Shown one piece after another: positions 21,493 through 33,600 of a stretch of DNA of 64,000 nucleotides. Numbering within the stretch: the stretch's first letter is position 1; the number at the start of each line of letters is the position of its first letter. The DNA comes from Rhabdophis nuchalis (Eukaryota; Chordata; Lepidosauria; Squamata; Natricidae): contig CM077643.1 of assembly GCA_039707465.1 (NCBI GenBank), positions 377,263,919 to 377,327,918 on the forward strand, written 5' to 3'. A program made the position numbers and the translations under genes. The notes below the pieces were generated by a model. It had not been told where the DNA came from and did not search any database. It saw only the letters and a list, made by a program, of their open reading frames with translations.

Positions 21493-21640
21493 GTATAAAT
21501 ATATCTCACTCTCCACTCCATGTGTTCAACTGCATCAGGACCTGATGGCTCTGCTCCATTAAAACATCTTTCCAAGCAGCCTCAATGTTTCCAGTGTCTT
21601 TCTCCCCACTTGGAACTGAACTCAGATGGACATTTCTTTC

Positions 21641-22012
21641 TACAATGGCTATGTTGAAAGAAGAGCCATACCTATGGATTTGGGTGAAACTTCAAACCTT
21701 TGTTACCTTTTTATTGTGCAAACCAAACATCAAGATAAAAACAATCAGGAATTAAGGAATGAAATAACCAATTAAAAGAAGAAGAAAATCAGATTCATAC
21801 ACCAAGATTTGATTTTTAAAGAGACATGCATTCATAGTTAATATTTTAAATGGAGATGGCTTTCATGATCAATTCCTGATACCTAGCTAAAAAGAATTCA
21901 GCTGGGCTTAGCCCCAACTCTGGATTTTAATCAGGGGGTGCCATCTTGGCCACACTCTGTGGACACCCTTGGGGTTGAATCAATGAGATTCATCAACTTT
22001 AAATCATCATAT
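21641..22012. other. No recognised feature
   Basis: Unplaced AT-rich sequence. Confidence 0.45.
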
Positions 22013-22263
22013 GGAGCCACAGTGGTGCAGTGATTAGAATGCAGTACTGCAGGCTACTTCTGCTGCCTGCCGGCTACCTGCAATTTGGTAGATTGAATCT
22101 CACCAGGCTCAAGATTGACTCAGCCTTCCATCCTTCCAAGGTGTGGGTAAAATAAGGACCCAGATTGTTGGGGGCAATATGCTGACTCTGTAAACCACTT
22201 ACAGAGGGCTGTCAAGCACTGTGAAGCGGTATATGAGTTTAAGTGCTATTGCTATTGCTATAC
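22013..22263 (+). mobile_element. tRNA-related SINE2, nearly complete
   Basis: Head: GTGGTGCAGTGATTAGAATG (A-box-like) and GTAGATTGAATCTC (weak B-box). Body: GACTCAGCCTTCCATCCTTC and ATGCTGACTCTGTAAACC. Ends GTGCTATTGCTATTGCTAT. This is the most complete copy of the family here. Confidence 0.88.
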
Positions 22264-23061
22264 CAGTTTTCAAGAAAACCAATAGTGCTGGATAAGATTG
22301 AACTTAATAGATTTGTTTGATATTAAATAATCCAAGGACACATTATTATTCAAATGTGCAGTGATCATAATTGATAAGAACTAATAAATTTATGGTTAAA
22401 TTTGACTCATTTGCAATGAGAATGGAATTTATGACCTTTTTCTAAAGATAAAGATGGGGTGGAAGTTTGAAAAAATTCAAATGTTTTTTAAATTAACGTG
22501 TGAAATAAAAACCAAATACCCTTTACTTTTTCATATTTTTGGTCAAAACTAGCAAACAATATTAAATAGAGAATGGGGTTATGTTAGAAGAAAGTGCTTG
22601 CTCAAATAAATATTTGAGGGAAATTGCATACAAAAATATATTCACACTGTTGCATGCATGAATATGCCTGTGAAGTTTTGTGCAGACTTAAGCTAACAAT
22701 AATCACAAACTGTTTGAAGAAACAAGAAATAATAAACTTCATCCATCCACTATCCCCAAAGCCCCAATTATATTACATCCTTGTGTGATACATGAACTCA
22801 AGAAGAGAGAAGGTGAGAGAGAGGGAGAGGGAGGAAGAATGTGGTGTCAGATTGGCATGGATTTTTGCTTGTTTCAAAGCAAATATTCCATATATGGACA
22901 AAAAGAGTAATGGATGAACATCTTTGGGTGCAAATGTTGTAGAAATAATGTTTCTGTGTGCCTTCCTCAGTGCTGGCAAGAAGAAATATGAAGAGAGAAA
23001 TGCTACGGAAGTAGAGGACCCAAGCACAGTAGGAAGCAGATGAAAGCATCTTGGAGATCAA
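22264..23061. other. No recognised feature
   Basis: AT-rich, with a small GAGAG patch near 22805-22835. Confidence 0.5.
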
Positions 23062-23475
23062 TATCAATATCAATCAATAATTTAATTTGTAAACCGCTCC
23101 CTCTCCCCACAGGGACTCGGGGCGGTGCACAGGGAGAATAAAAACAATAAATATACAACCATAGCATAAAAACGAATTAAATCTAATACCTGTGCTAAAA
23201 ATCCCATTAAACACTAAAATACCCTATAATTAAATAAAAACCCCATAGCAGAGAGACTACCCTAGGCCGGCCAAGCAGAAAAGATATGTTTTTAATTTCA
23301 GGCGGAAGGAGCGGAGGTCCGTGGTTGTTCGAATATTGGGGGGAAAGTCGTTCCAGAGGGCTGGGCCCGCCACAGAGAGCGCCCTTCCCCTGGGCGTCGC
23401 CCGCTGACAAAGTCTAGTGGACGGCACCCGGAGACGTCCCTCTCTGTGGGAGCGAATCGGCCGTGAGGATGTATG
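23062..23475 (-). pseudogene. L2/L3-like LINE 3' fragment (copy D)
   Basis: ATCAATATCAATCAATAA-type tail on the left, then GTAAACCGCTCC. The minus-strand frame 23493-23257 reads SRPIRSHREGRLRVPSTRLCQ and AGPALWNDFPPNIR. It is truncated at the ATACATCCTCACGGCCG motif. Confidence 0.88.
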
Positions 23476-23593
23476 ATGAAGAACTAGTTGCAAACTATTT
23501 GCAACAGAAATTCAAAGAGGAAATTTTTCCAGACCACCAAAACTAGTAGAGATAGTCTATTTTTTTTAAAAAAAATGTAAGCATGTTCTAAAT

Positions 23594-23728
23594 AAGGGAT
23601 GTCCAAACTTGGGAACTTTAAGACTTGTGGACTTCAACTCCCAGAATTCTCCAGCCAGCATAGCTGGCTGGGGAATTCTGGGAATTGAAGTCCACAAGTC
23701 TTAAAGTTCCCAAGTTTGGACATCCCTG
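23594..23728. mobile_element. 135-bp palindromic hAT MITE (subfamily 1)
   Basis: Same palindrome as at 16.5 kb; the first base is changed (A instead of C). I could not match an 8-bp duplication at the two edges. Confidence 0.9.
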
Positions 23729-23736
23729 TAAATCTA

Positions 23737-24450
23737 AATTAAAAGGAGCAAATGAGCAACACACTGCTACTTCCATTTATAAACACTAGCTAGATTAGTT
23801 TTTCCCCATCCTGATCATCTCCATATCTTATCCATCAAGGCCATTGTAACTAAGAGAATTAGGTTGGGAAATAGTAATGTAAGCATAAGGAGCCAGATCT
23901 AGGCTTGGAAATTCCACACCAACATTAGATAACAGCACAGAGATACAGATAACATTAACTTTCCACTTTGTGATTATCAGGGTTTTTTTTCAGCACAATA
24001 TAATAAAGTGGAACCTACTACCAGGAAAGTTCACTGACTAATATTCTCTCTCTCTCTCTGCTCATCTTATGGCAGGAATTAAAACAAGGTCCAAGATTTA
24101 AAACAAAGGCCAACAATCCAAGTAACAAATACTCAAGGTCACGAAAAATAAAACCTAACTTAAAATACACACACACACAATGGAACCAATTAACCAGCAG
24201 ATCTCACATAGCCTCCTGGCCTAAATGCTTGAGAGGTCTTTTGTGCCTTGGGAAAGGTGAGCAGGGTCAGTTAAGGCCATCTGAAAGTTTAGGTTGTCCA
24301 GAGAAGTGCTGTTCCATAGAACGTGATTTGCTTAAATGATATGTAACATTTAGCTGTTACCTTATTTAGTGAGCATTTGCAATTGCAACTGTGATAAAAA
24401 TAAGCAAGTTTGCAACCAATCCGCACAATATATGGCCTTTGCAGGTCTGT
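23737..24450. other. No recognised feature
   Basis: Only a short CT run (24043-24060) and an AC run (24166-24178). Confidence 0.5.
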
Positions 24451-24462
24451 AAAGCAAAGAAG

Positions 24463-24819
24463 GTAAAGGGACATGTTGGCTCAGTGGCTAAGATACTGAG
24501 CTTGTCAATCAGAAAGGTCAGAAGTTCAGCGGTTCGAATCCCTAGCACTATGTAACGGAGTGAGCTCCCATTACTTGTCCCAGCCTCTGCCAATCTAGCA
24601 GTTCGAAAGCATGTAGAAATGCAAGTAGAAAAATAGGAACTATATTTGGTGGGAAAGTAAGAGCATTCTGTGCTCCTTTGGCATTTACTCATGATGGCCA
24701 CGTGACCACCGAGACGTCTTCAGTCAGTGCTGGCTCTTCAGTTTGAAATGGAGATGAGCACCACTCTCTAGTCGGGAATGACCAGCACATATGTGTGAGG
24801 GGAACCTTTACCTTTACCT
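24463..24819 (+). mobile_element. Sauria-type SINE, full length, 12-bp TSD
   Basis: The head has GTTGGCTCAGTGGCTAAGAT (A box) and GCGGTTCGAATCCC (B box), a tRNA-derived pol III promoter. The body ends GGGGAACCTTTACCTTTACC. AAAGCAAAGAAG is at 24451-24462 and 24820-24831. Such SINEs borrow the machinery of a partner LINE; the ACCTTT tail is the type linked to Bov-B. Confidence 0.95.
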
Positions 24820-24854
24820 AAAGCAAAGAAGAGCTGAAATGGCCTAACTTATGC

Positions 24855-25050
24855 TTCTCGCCCCAGTCTGTAATTTTAAATTATTTTATTCGGTTTTATG
24901 GGTCTAGTTTTAACTTTTATAAATTTGTACAGAAGACTATTTAATTTGATTTTAACTTTGTATGTATTGTTATGGTTTTAGTAGTTTTAATTTTACCTGT
25001 ACACCGCCCTGAGTCCCTTCGGGGAGAGGGGGCGGTCTAGAAATCTAATG
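24855..25050 (+). mobile_element. L2/L3-like LINE 3' UTR only
   Basis: Ends CACCGCCCTGAGTCCCTTC and GGGGGCGGTCTAGAAATCTAATGA, the family's 3' end. No coding part remains. Confidence 0.75.
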
Positions 25051-25057
25051 ACGCATG

Positions 25058-25839
<782 letters not shown>

Positions 25840-25855
25840 AATAAATAAATAAATA

Positions 25856-26201
25856 CAGGCAATCCTTGACGTACAACTTTGTTTAGTAACCGTTCAAAGT
25901 TACAATGGCACTGAAAAATGTGATTTATGATTGGTTTTCACAGTTATGGCCTTTGCAGCATCCCCATGATCATGTGATCAAAATTCAGTTGCTTGGCAAC
26001 TGGGTTCATATTTATGACCAGTTCTGTGTCCCAAGGTCATGTGATCTTGGGATCTTTTGTGACCTTTTTACAAGCAAAGTCAATGAGAAAGCCAGGTTCA
26101 TTTAACAACTGAGGCAAGAAAAGTTGTAAAATGGAGCAAAACTCACTTAACAAATGCCTCACTAACAATAGAAATGGTGGTCCTAAGTTAAGGATTACCT
26201 G
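25856..26201. mobile_element. Non-autonomous Tc1/mariner-like element with TA flanks
   Basis: Starts CAGGCAATCCTTGAC and ends TTAAGGATTACCTG, imperfect inverted termini, each flanked by TA. AT-rich interior without transposase. Diverged relatives are at 34775-35433 and 38590-39005. Confidence 0.8.
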
Positions 26202-26203
26202 TA

Positions 26204-26705
26204 CAGCAAGATCATGAGCCCAGTCATTGTTTCACTTAGCAACTGCTTTGCTAATATCTGAATTACTGGTCACAACAAGGACTATCTGTAGTTGAATCAG
26301 CTCCAGTAGGTTGGATTAATGTGTCATTTTAAACCATAAACCACTGTTTGTAAACTGCAAAGAGCTGGGTACATACATGCTAAACTACATATATGAGAAC
26401 CATGATGTGTTGTGTAAATTCAAAAATAAAGTGGCAGAGTAGCAAAAGAACAACTAAAGCTAAGGAATTCCAGGAGCGGAATTTCACAGATAATAGTACA
26501 AGTGTGACTTCAGATTGTGTAATTGTATGTGTTTCTTCACAAAATCTGAAACTCTGTTCAGGCAACTCATAAATTCTTAAAAAGAAACCGCTTTTGATAA
26601 GATCTGAGCAGACAAATGTTTTTTTTTCCCTTTCATGCCAATTCTCCCTCTTTTCTTTTGCCATATAAACACAGCAATGTTCTGCTATGTTTCTCATTTA
26701 GAATG
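26204..26705. other. No recognised feature
   Basis: AT-rich sequence; a motif-free 105-codon frame lies on the minus strand. Confidence 0.5.
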
Positions 26706-26713
26706 CCTTAGTC

Positions 26714-26853
26714 CAGGGATGTCCAAACTTGGGAACTTTAAGACTTGTGGACTTCAACTCCCAGAATTCCCCAGCCAGCTATGCTATGCTGGCTGGGGAA
26801 TTCTGGGAGTTGAAGTCCACAAGTCTTAAAGTTCCCAAGTTTGGACATCCCTG
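26714..26853. mobile_element. Palindromic hAT MITE (subfamily 1), TSD CCTTAGTC
   Basis: 140 bp; the centre has an extra ATGCT relative to the 135-bp copies. CCTTAGTC is at 26706-26713 and 26854-26861. Confidence 0.95.
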
Positions 26854-26861
26854 CCTTAGTC

Positions 26862-27635
26862 CTTCCGTCGGTTCTGCAAATGAGCAACTTTTGGTGACTT
26901 GGAAGCTATTCCTTTAACCTAGCTTTGGGAACATATAAGCAACCCCTTTTTCCCTATTTATCCACAATGCTCAAGATAATCGAGGTTACGAAATCTCTCA
27001 GTGGTTTCATCCGACTGTTTTGGTGTTCTGACTCATGTTTGAACCTAGCTGGAGCGAAATCAAGGTTGAGAGGAGAAATTGGATTAGAAAACTGATCTCC
27101 TGTCTTTTCCTGTTGCAGAATCTGATCTTTTGTCCCTTATGTTTATCTTAAGCGCTTCTTGGGTAGCGTTTTTTTTTGGCTGCTAAGGCCAACTGTTTTG
27201 TAGAAATGAGATGCTGGTTAGATCAAGGCAGAACACTTTTGCAAGACAATTTAGTTTGTTTGCATGCCAATTAAACCTATGCAGCAGTTCGGCTTCTTCA
27301 TTTAATTAGCTTAGATAAAGCACCTAGCCATTCAGCTTCTTTTTTTAAATGAGCTTACCTAGAGCTCCTGTCCTTTTGTAAAGAGATACAACCAAGTGGT
27401 TGAATGAGGAGGCTTAAACCCGTGCTCTTTACATGGTTTTGGCTCCTATTTCAAACCAATTAAAAGAATCGGCTAAATCCAAGCAAATACAGTAGTTAGA
27501 TCAAGAATTTAGCTGCCCTTTAATTAATGCGGCATTTATTTAACATGAGTGACAGCTTGGATTCAAATGACCTAACAAAACTACACTAAACATTTAATAG
27601 GTTGGGTAGTTCTATTGTTTTGATTTTGGTATGTA
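26862..27635. other. No recognised feature
   Basis: Several TTTAATTAGCTTAGATAAAG-like AT-rich stretches but no repeat or gene recognised. It is among the longest uninterrupted unique-looking blocks in the first half. Confidence 0.5.
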
Positions 27636-27953
27636 CTTAGATCCAGGGGTGGGATCCTACCAGATCCACAACTGCTTCATTGAGCACGCACTTTGCCTGA
27701 CACATGCTGTGTGCACATGCACAGTTTACAGAAAACTCACTGACCGCGTTACTGCTGGTGAGGAAAACAGCTGTGGCATGGCAATCCACTTTGCTGTGCC
27801 AATTAACTGGGCTTCAAAAAAGGAAATATAGGTGGGTATAGGGTAAGGCCATCCAGGCAAGCCCACATCAAAGTCAGAACGAACTGGTTCGCTCCTGGCT
27901 GACAGTCGAAGTTACCAGTTTCGCCGAATTGGTCCGAACTGGTAGAATCCCAC

Positions 27954-28130
27954 CAGTGGTGGGTTTCAAATTTTTTTAGAACTTACTCTGTAGGTGTGGC
28001 CTATTTTGTGGGTGTGGCTTGGCAGTCATGTGACAGAGTGGGAGTGGCCACCTTTTAAAATGTGGTGAAACTCATTTAACAACGCTCTTGCTTAGCAACC
28101 AAAATTTTGAACTCAATTGTGATGATAAAT

Positions 28131-28186
<56 letters not shown>

Positions 28187-28349
28187 TCCTTTCTTCCTTC
28201 CTTCCTTTCCTTTCCTTTCCGTTGGGTCACTGGCAGCGGTGGGCCAGATATACTTCCAGGTACGCCGGTGGAACCCCCTCTCACCGGTTCTCTAAATTTC
28301 ACCAACCGGCTCTAGCGAGTAGGTGTGAACCTGCAGAAACCCACCACTG
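27954..28349 (+). mobile_element. Inner hAT element, TSD AATCCCAC
   Basis: Starts CAGTGGTGGGTTTCAAATT, ends CTGCAGAAACCCACCACTG. AATCCCAC is at 27946-27953 and 28350-28357. Sister of 248-679. Its left end (GGTGTGGCCTATTTTGTGGG) is the same as the left end of the GCLC-carrying element at 60362. Confidence 0.95.
28131..28222 (+). repeat. (TTTC)n/(TTCC)n microsatellite inside the hAT
   Basis: About 15 TTTC units followed by TTCC and TTTCC units, mirror of the tract at 379-504. Confidence 0.95.
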
Positions 28350-28461
28350 AATCCCACCCCTCTTTAGGTCTGTGAAACCAAGCCACTGAGACTTTCTTTG
28401 ATTCCCAAAATAAGTTTAAAAATCCGACAAAAAGCCTAAGCAGGATTTAGATTTATTTCAT

Positions 28462-28906
28462 TTTTTTTTTTTTAATATCGCCCTACTCCCGAAAGACTCA
28501 GGCCGGTGTACAGCCAAAATAAAACAGATATATAAAAGTTTAAAAACAATTTAAAAACATATTAAATAATTTGGCCCATGATAAGATTAAAAACCAACAA
28601 ACCCAATTAAAATTAATAAATAATAAAATTTGTATTTACGCCAGCCCGGCTTGTTGAAAAAGAAAAGTTTTAAGAGCACGGTGGAAGGTGCGTAGGTCAG
28701 GGATAATTCGTAACTCCGAGGGCAATTCGTTCCAGAGGACAGGTGCTCCCATGGAGAAGGCTCTCCACCTGGGTGTCGCCAGTCAACATTGTTTAGCTGA
28801 TGGCACCATGAGGAGACCCTCTCTATGGGAGCGTACTGGCCGGTGGGAGGCTCTTGGTGGCAGAAGGTGATCTCGTAGGTACCCAGATCCTAAGCCATGG
28901 AGCGCT
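28462..28906 (-). pseudogene. L2/L3-like LINE 3' fragment (copy F)
   Basis: Diverged subfamily: GCCCTACTCCCGAAAGACTC for the 3' UTR, and on the minus strand a decayed RLLRVPSARQ and RAFSMGAPVLWNELPS type reading. It is truncated at TAAGCCATGGAGCGCTT. Confidence 0.8.
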
Positions 28907-28972
28907 TATGTAGATGTTGGATAGAAAATCACCTTAGGTCTCCACATATCATGTATTTTTTCATGGTCAAGT

Positions 28973-29286
28973 AGAATAAAAGACAGTTGTATCCACATGT
29001 AAAGCACACTGACTTCAAGTAGACACTCCCAAGAGTACTGACAGGGTCATCTTATTCGTGTTCATTTAGAAATATTTCTGCCTCTTTGGCTCCACTGGGC
29101 TACTCCATCTCACTAGTGCAACTTTGGGTGACTGACAAGAATGAAAAATGCAATGTGTATAATTTCCAAGCCCACTAAGACAAAATGGTTCCTGGACATA
29201 CCATTGACCAGTAATGAGACTACAATTACTTTGCTGGCCTCACTGCCTGGCAAAACACCCAGTTTTTCAAGGCTTTCTGAAAGATG
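28973..29286 (+). repeat. Dispersed duplicated segment (copy 1)
   Basis: About 310 bp that recur, nearly base for base, at 43551-43915: ATCCACATGTAAAGCACACTG, ACTGACAGGGTCATCTTATT, GGTTCCTGGACATACCATTG. The distant copy holds an extra block of about 85 bases. No coding frame, TIR or tail seen. It may be an unclassified repeat family or a local duplication. Confidence 0.85.
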
Positions 29287-29379
29287 AGCAGAGTCAGGGC
29301 CAGCTGAACCTTGGACAAGATGATGTTCAGTGGGCAGGTGCAGCTACGGAAAAAGCCCGCTTTGTGAGTCCCTCTAAAT

Positions 29380-30148
29380 CAGTGGTCACCAACTGATGGT
29401 CTGTAGACCGCTGGTGGTCCATGAGAAAATTTTGGTAGTCCACAGAAAAATTATTTGCATTTTTTATATTGCACTAAATCAGGGGTCCCCAAACTATGAC
29501 CCCTGGGCTAGATATCTGCCATGAATGTTTGTGTTGCTGCAGAGAGTCTTCCCCTTCGGGGTCTTTTTGTAGGGATTGGAGGGGGGCAGAAATTCTGACT
29601 TAGGGTCTGCTTCAGCCTCCTGGTGCAGGACTTTGGGCAAAGGCTGGAGGGAAGTGCTGGTGGTGGTGAAGAGCTGGAGGGCCTTGTTCCAGTGTGACTG
29701 CTTCATGTCTGGAATTGACTGACCATCTCAGCCCTCTGAGCTTCCAGGCACTGGCACCTGGCCTTGCACTCCCACAGGTCTTCCCTCTGCTTGGCAAGCC
29801 TATGCTTTTAGTCCCCAGTGAGGTGCTTCTGCTGAGCCGCCTTCTCGGTCAGATCCAAATTGAACTGAGCTTCTTTTGCCAACTCTTTCTCCTGGTGGCT
29901 GCTTAGCTCCAGCAACTGCTTCCTGTTGGGGCCCTAAGGAGCCCAAGTGGGCAGGTGAGGAGTGATGAGTAGAGGCTTGCTAGGCGCCCCTCGATGTGAG
30001 TGACATCGAGTTGGCCATATCCACCCAGTCTCATGACCACCTTGCCATGCCCACCCAATCGGTCATTAGGCAGATCATATTAGTAGTCCGCAGGATTTAA
30101 AATTATGAATTTAGTGGTCCCTGAGGTCCAAAAGGTTGATGACCCCTG
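29380..30148. mobile_element. hAT element carrying a coiled-coil coding segment (copy 2), TSD CTCTAAAT
   Basis: Starts CAGTGGTCACCAACTGATGG, ends GGTTGATGACCCCTG. CTCTAAAT is at 29372-29379 and 30149-30156. Same structure, length class (769 vs 773 bp) and cargo as 12921-13693, so the cargo was captured once and then spread with the element. Confidence 0.92.
29500..29937 (-). pseudogene. Captured host coding segment, coiled-coil type (copy 2, broken)
   Basis: The minus strand gives RKQLLELSSHQEKELAKEAQ, NLDLTEKAAQQKHLTGD, a stop, then HRLAKQREDLWECKARCQ and EAQRAEMVSQFQ, a frameshift, and then KQSHWNKALQLFTTTSTSLQ, EAEADPKSEFLPPSNPYKK. It is Glu/Lys/Gln-rich with heptad-like Leu spacing in the first half and a Pro/Ser-rich second half. 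The codon-wise agreement with copy 1, despite different breaks, argues for a real coding origin. The source gene is unidentified. Confidence 0.62.
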
Positions 30149-30156
30149 CTCTAAAT

Positions 30157-30587
30157 GACAATTCAGACACTTGGATGGGACCTGGAACATTACTCCACCT
30201 ACCCTGTGAGAAGGATAGAATATGGCGTTTCAAATACTCTGGTCTGTACAGTATAGGGATTTGTAAATAATAACCAGCACCTTGAATTGCACTTGATGGC
30301 AAATGGAGAACTAGTGCAGTTGTCAGGGGAAATGTATATAACATGAACATAACAAAAAGACACCTGTACTGGCCTGAACTATAGTATTCTGGATCAATTG
30401 ATGTTTCCAATGTTTGTCAAGGGTAGGACCATGTATAGCACATTGCCTTAACTGACTCAGGAGGAGACCAAAGCATGAATTACATGTGTAGAGCCTCTTG
30501 GTACAGGAATGGGAGCAATGGTGCATGACCTCAGTTACAGAAGGAAGCCAAATGTGTGTGTGCGCTTTTTTTTTTTTTAGCTTAGTG
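30157..30587. other. No recognised feature
   Basis: Unplaced sequence, ends in a poly-T run (30566-30578). Confidence 0.45.
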
Positions 30588-30710
30588 CAGGGGTTCCCAA
30601 ACTTAGCAACTTGAAGACTTGTGGACTTCAACTCCCAGAATTCTCCAGCCAGCTCTGCTCTGGGAGTTGAAGTCCACAAGTCTTCAAGTTGCCACGCTTG
30701 GGAACCCCTG
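30588..30710. mobile_element. Palindromic hAT MITE, shortened centre
   Basis: Starts CAGGGGTTCCCAAACTTAGC; the second arm begins after CCAGCTCTGCTCTGGG, so part of one inner arm is deleted. The flanks GCTTAGTG and GTTAGTGG are similar but not an exact duplication. Confidence 0.85.
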
Positions 30711-31761
30711 GTTAGTGGCTTGTACAAACTTAGCCACGGCAGATGTGTGAACCCTAGTTTATTGCTTAGCAGTTTCTATAATCTCATCAATGATGGCCAA
30801 TTTGGTAAGCCATGTTCAAGCTAATCATGACTTAGTACCATGTGGGAAACTATTTATATTTTCATCTAAAAAGAAAAAGAAGCAGAGCATTCAAACTTTC
30901 TCCTTTTAGGGAAAAACTGTTTCGAGAACTGTGGTGTGATGTGTCTACTGGGTGGGAAATTTCATGCTTACTTGTGTATTCCCAGCAGGAAAAACATGGA
31001 ATCTTGCCCCAGAATCACCTTGGTAGCAACCATGTGCTCCTGCTTATGGTGTTTATTATCCCTTTGCCCTGCCAGATGATAGGAAAGGTCAGCAGCATGA
31101 GGCTATCAATATGCCATCTCTGTTTTGGGGAATGTAAAGTGAAACCCAGAGAAAAAGAGGAGACAAAAGTTGTTCAGATTTAAGCCTAGACTCTCTTCAC
31201 AAAGAATGACCTTGGCATTAGCATCTGCTTCAATGCAGTAGGATTATCCCCACACACACACACACCGGCAAGTGATAAAACAAATGGAAATAGCCAAAAC
31301 ATAGTAGTCTTCTCCCACAGAGTGAACTTTCATGCATTCCAGTGACCTCTCTCACAATTCCCATTGAGCTGTGGGCTATGGAAGTTGTAGTCCTAGGAGC
31401 AATAGACTGGAAAATACCCTCCGTATTAGATTGATGCCCATTTATTTTGTCTGCTAATGTGCTGGTGGTACAGGAGGATAGAGCAGTTCCATTCCATGCA
31501 AGATCCAGGAAAGAGCAAGGGCACAAGACTTCACACCTTCTAATTCAAGGACAGAGGATAGAGCACATTTTCCATGTCAGATAAATATGTAGTTTCTGGC
31601 ATGTGCTGATTGACTGGAAAGGTTTGTGCTGGGAGTCCAGAGAGTGGCTGTAAGCCAGTGCTAGCGATACTGAGTTAGATAGGCTCATGCTATCTAAGGC
31701 AGGGCTCACACAGGATTCTCAGCTGTAACATGGTTTCTTTACATTTTGACGTAGTTAGTCA
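30711..31761. other. No recognised feature
   Basis: About 1 kb of unplaced sequence. Frames of 113 codons (30842-31183) and 98 codons (31526-31230, minus) carry no domain I recognise. A short CA run is at 31251-31265. Confidence 0.5.
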
Positions 31762-32245
31762 TTTGTGTTAGTTACCATCTTTAAAGCGCTCCATGGCACG
31801 GGACCTAGTTATCTGCGGGATCGGATCCTGCCCCATACATCCCTGCGGCCGATTCTCTCCTACAGAGGGACTTCTCCGGGTGCTATGCCAGCGGGCGACG
31901 CCCAGGGGAAGGGCCTTTTCTGTGGCGGGCCCAGCCCTCTGGAACGACCTTCCCCCCAAAATTAGAACAACCATGGACCTCCGCTCCTTCCATCAAAAAT
32001 TGAAAACACACTTTTTCTGCTTGGCCGGCCTAGGTTAGTCTTCCGTCTTTTAATTGGGTTTTAGGGGATTTTAGCGTAATTTCAATATAGGGGATTTTAG
32101 CGCAGGGATAACTTTGTTTAATTCTTATTTTATCTATTTATCTACTTATGTATTTTATATCAGTACTTTTAATTTCCCTGTACACCGCTCCGAGTCCCTC
32201 TGGGGAGAGGAGGTGGTTTATAAATAAAATATTATTATTAAATAT
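31762..32245 (+). pseudogene. L2/L3-like LINE 3' fragment (copy G) with ATT tail
   Basis: Begins at the VTIFKALHGTGPSYLRDRILP region. A deletion removes the CCGTCCACTAGACTT stretch present in other copies, which breaks the frame. It ends TATAAATAAAATATTATTA. Confidence 0.88.
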
Positions 32246-32309
32246 TATTATTATTATTATTTAAACTCAGTGTGTTTTGTAAACTAGGGTATGTGGCTTA
32301 GCATGATGT

Positions 32310-32938
32310 AAGGTAAAGGTAAAGGTAAAGGTTCCCCTCGTACATATGTGCTAGTCATTCCCAACTCTAGGGGGGTGGTGCTCATCTCCGTTTCAAAGCC
32401 AAAGAGCCAGCGCTCTCCGAAGACATCTCCATGGTCATGTGGCTGGCTAAACACTGAAGGTTCATGGAGCACTGTTACTTTCCCACCAGTAGCCTTCCAC
32501 CATCCAGTGCGATCCCACAGAGTTGCCCTCCTCAGGGTGCCGTTGGCCAGACAGTGTCGGCTAGCAACCCCCAGGGGGAGAGCCTTCTCTGTGGGAGCGC
32601 CTTCCCTCCGGAATGAGCTGCCCACAGAGCGTCGCATAATTCCCAACCTCCGGTCCTTCCGACATGCCCTAAAAAGTTGACTTTTCCAGCAAGCCGGCCT
32701 GCCCTGAATAAAATAAATGATTAATTTAATTGTTAATTTTAATTTAATTTTTAAAATTTTATGGTAAATGTCAGTTGGGGTTTTTTTTTTTTTTTGGATA
32801 TTCTATTTAATCTCCCTTTTAACTTTTGTAATATGTGTTTTTTGTGTTGTACGCCTCCCTGAGTCCTTTGTGAGAACGGCGGCATATAAATCCAATGAAC
32901 CTAACCTAACCTAATCACCAAAGGTGGTTCCTATTTAG
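32310..32938 (-). mobile_element. Sauria-type SINE, split by a LINE fragment
   Basis: AAAGGTAAAGGTTCCCCTCG marks the 3' tail. The SINE runs to CCCACCA near 32488 and resumes as TCACCAAAGGTGGTTCC at 32915-32938. The tRNA-like head is missing beyond 32938. Confidence 0.85.
32489..32914 (+). pseudogene. Second-subfamily L2/L3-like LINE fragment (copy H), AACCT tail
   Basis: The frame gives RSHRVALLRVPLARQCRLATP, RGRAFSVGAPSLRNELP and LRSFRHALKS, about 60% like copies A and E by eye. The 3' end is GTACGCCTCCCTGAGTCC and then AACCT repeats. Inserted into the SINE at the CCACCA motif. Confidence 0.88.
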
Positions 32939-33600
32939 CATGATATATGAATCCTATTAATTATGATTTATTTAAAATGGAGGCAAATCATCTTTATTGT
33001 ATCAGCCTCAGTTTTTTTAAACTCTCTTAAATTACATTGAGATGGGTTGGAAAAAAAATCAAACATCAGATTAGCCAGCAATGTCTGCCCCTCAATTCTA
33101 CTTCCTTCAAAATTTTCTGATGAAGAAAAGCTAAAGCTAAGGTTAAACCTGAAGGCTATTTCAAAAAATAGATGGCTGTAAATGAAGAGAAAAATTCACG
33201 TAGCCTGTTAGGACCTTCCAGCTGAACTGGAATATAACTCCAATTCCCAAGGGTGTTGAGTTAGGTTACGTTTTTAAAAAGTCAAGAAGGCAGCCTTAAG
33301 TACACAGTTGAAGTCCCACCACTTTTGAACATGCATTGTGATGAATGTATCAAAGAGGTAAGCTTTGATTGTATGGTGATAGAATCATCTTGACTTTTTC
33401 ACACACACACATACACGCACACGCACACGCACACACATGTCTCCTGTTATGTCTGGAAATAATGGGATCTGTCTCCAATGCATTTGGTGCAATGAAAAAT
33501 GAAACCTGGAAAAGAAAAATGTTTTAATCCTTCACTCAAAGTAACAAGAAGAGGCAGGAACATAGGCTTAAATGGCCTAGGTAGAAAAATGGAGGTATAT
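32939..33600. other. No recognised feature
   Basis: Unplaced sequence; an AC-rich microsatellite at 33401-33436. Confidence 0.5.

Larger units (their letters stand above)
19416..21640 (+). promoter_or_regulatory. TATA-like motif split by a hAT; possible LTR or promoter relic
   Basis: Removing the hAT and one GTATAAAT restores GAGAGGTATAAATATATCTC, a strong TATA-like box. About 60 bases past the right-hand junction is ATTAAA, a common variant polyadenylation signal. This spacing is what an LTR would show, but I see no retroviral genes, no TG...CA ends and no primer site. Confidence 0.25.
27644..28362 (+). mobile_element. Outer GGTGGG-type hAT element
   Basis: Starts CAGGGGTGGGATCCTACC. Its right end, split by the inner hAT, reads GGTAGAATCCCAC and then CCCTC. 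CTTAGATC (27636-27643) and TTTAGGTC (28363-28370) match in 6 of 8. The inner element sits 5 bases from the right tip. Confidence 0.75.
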
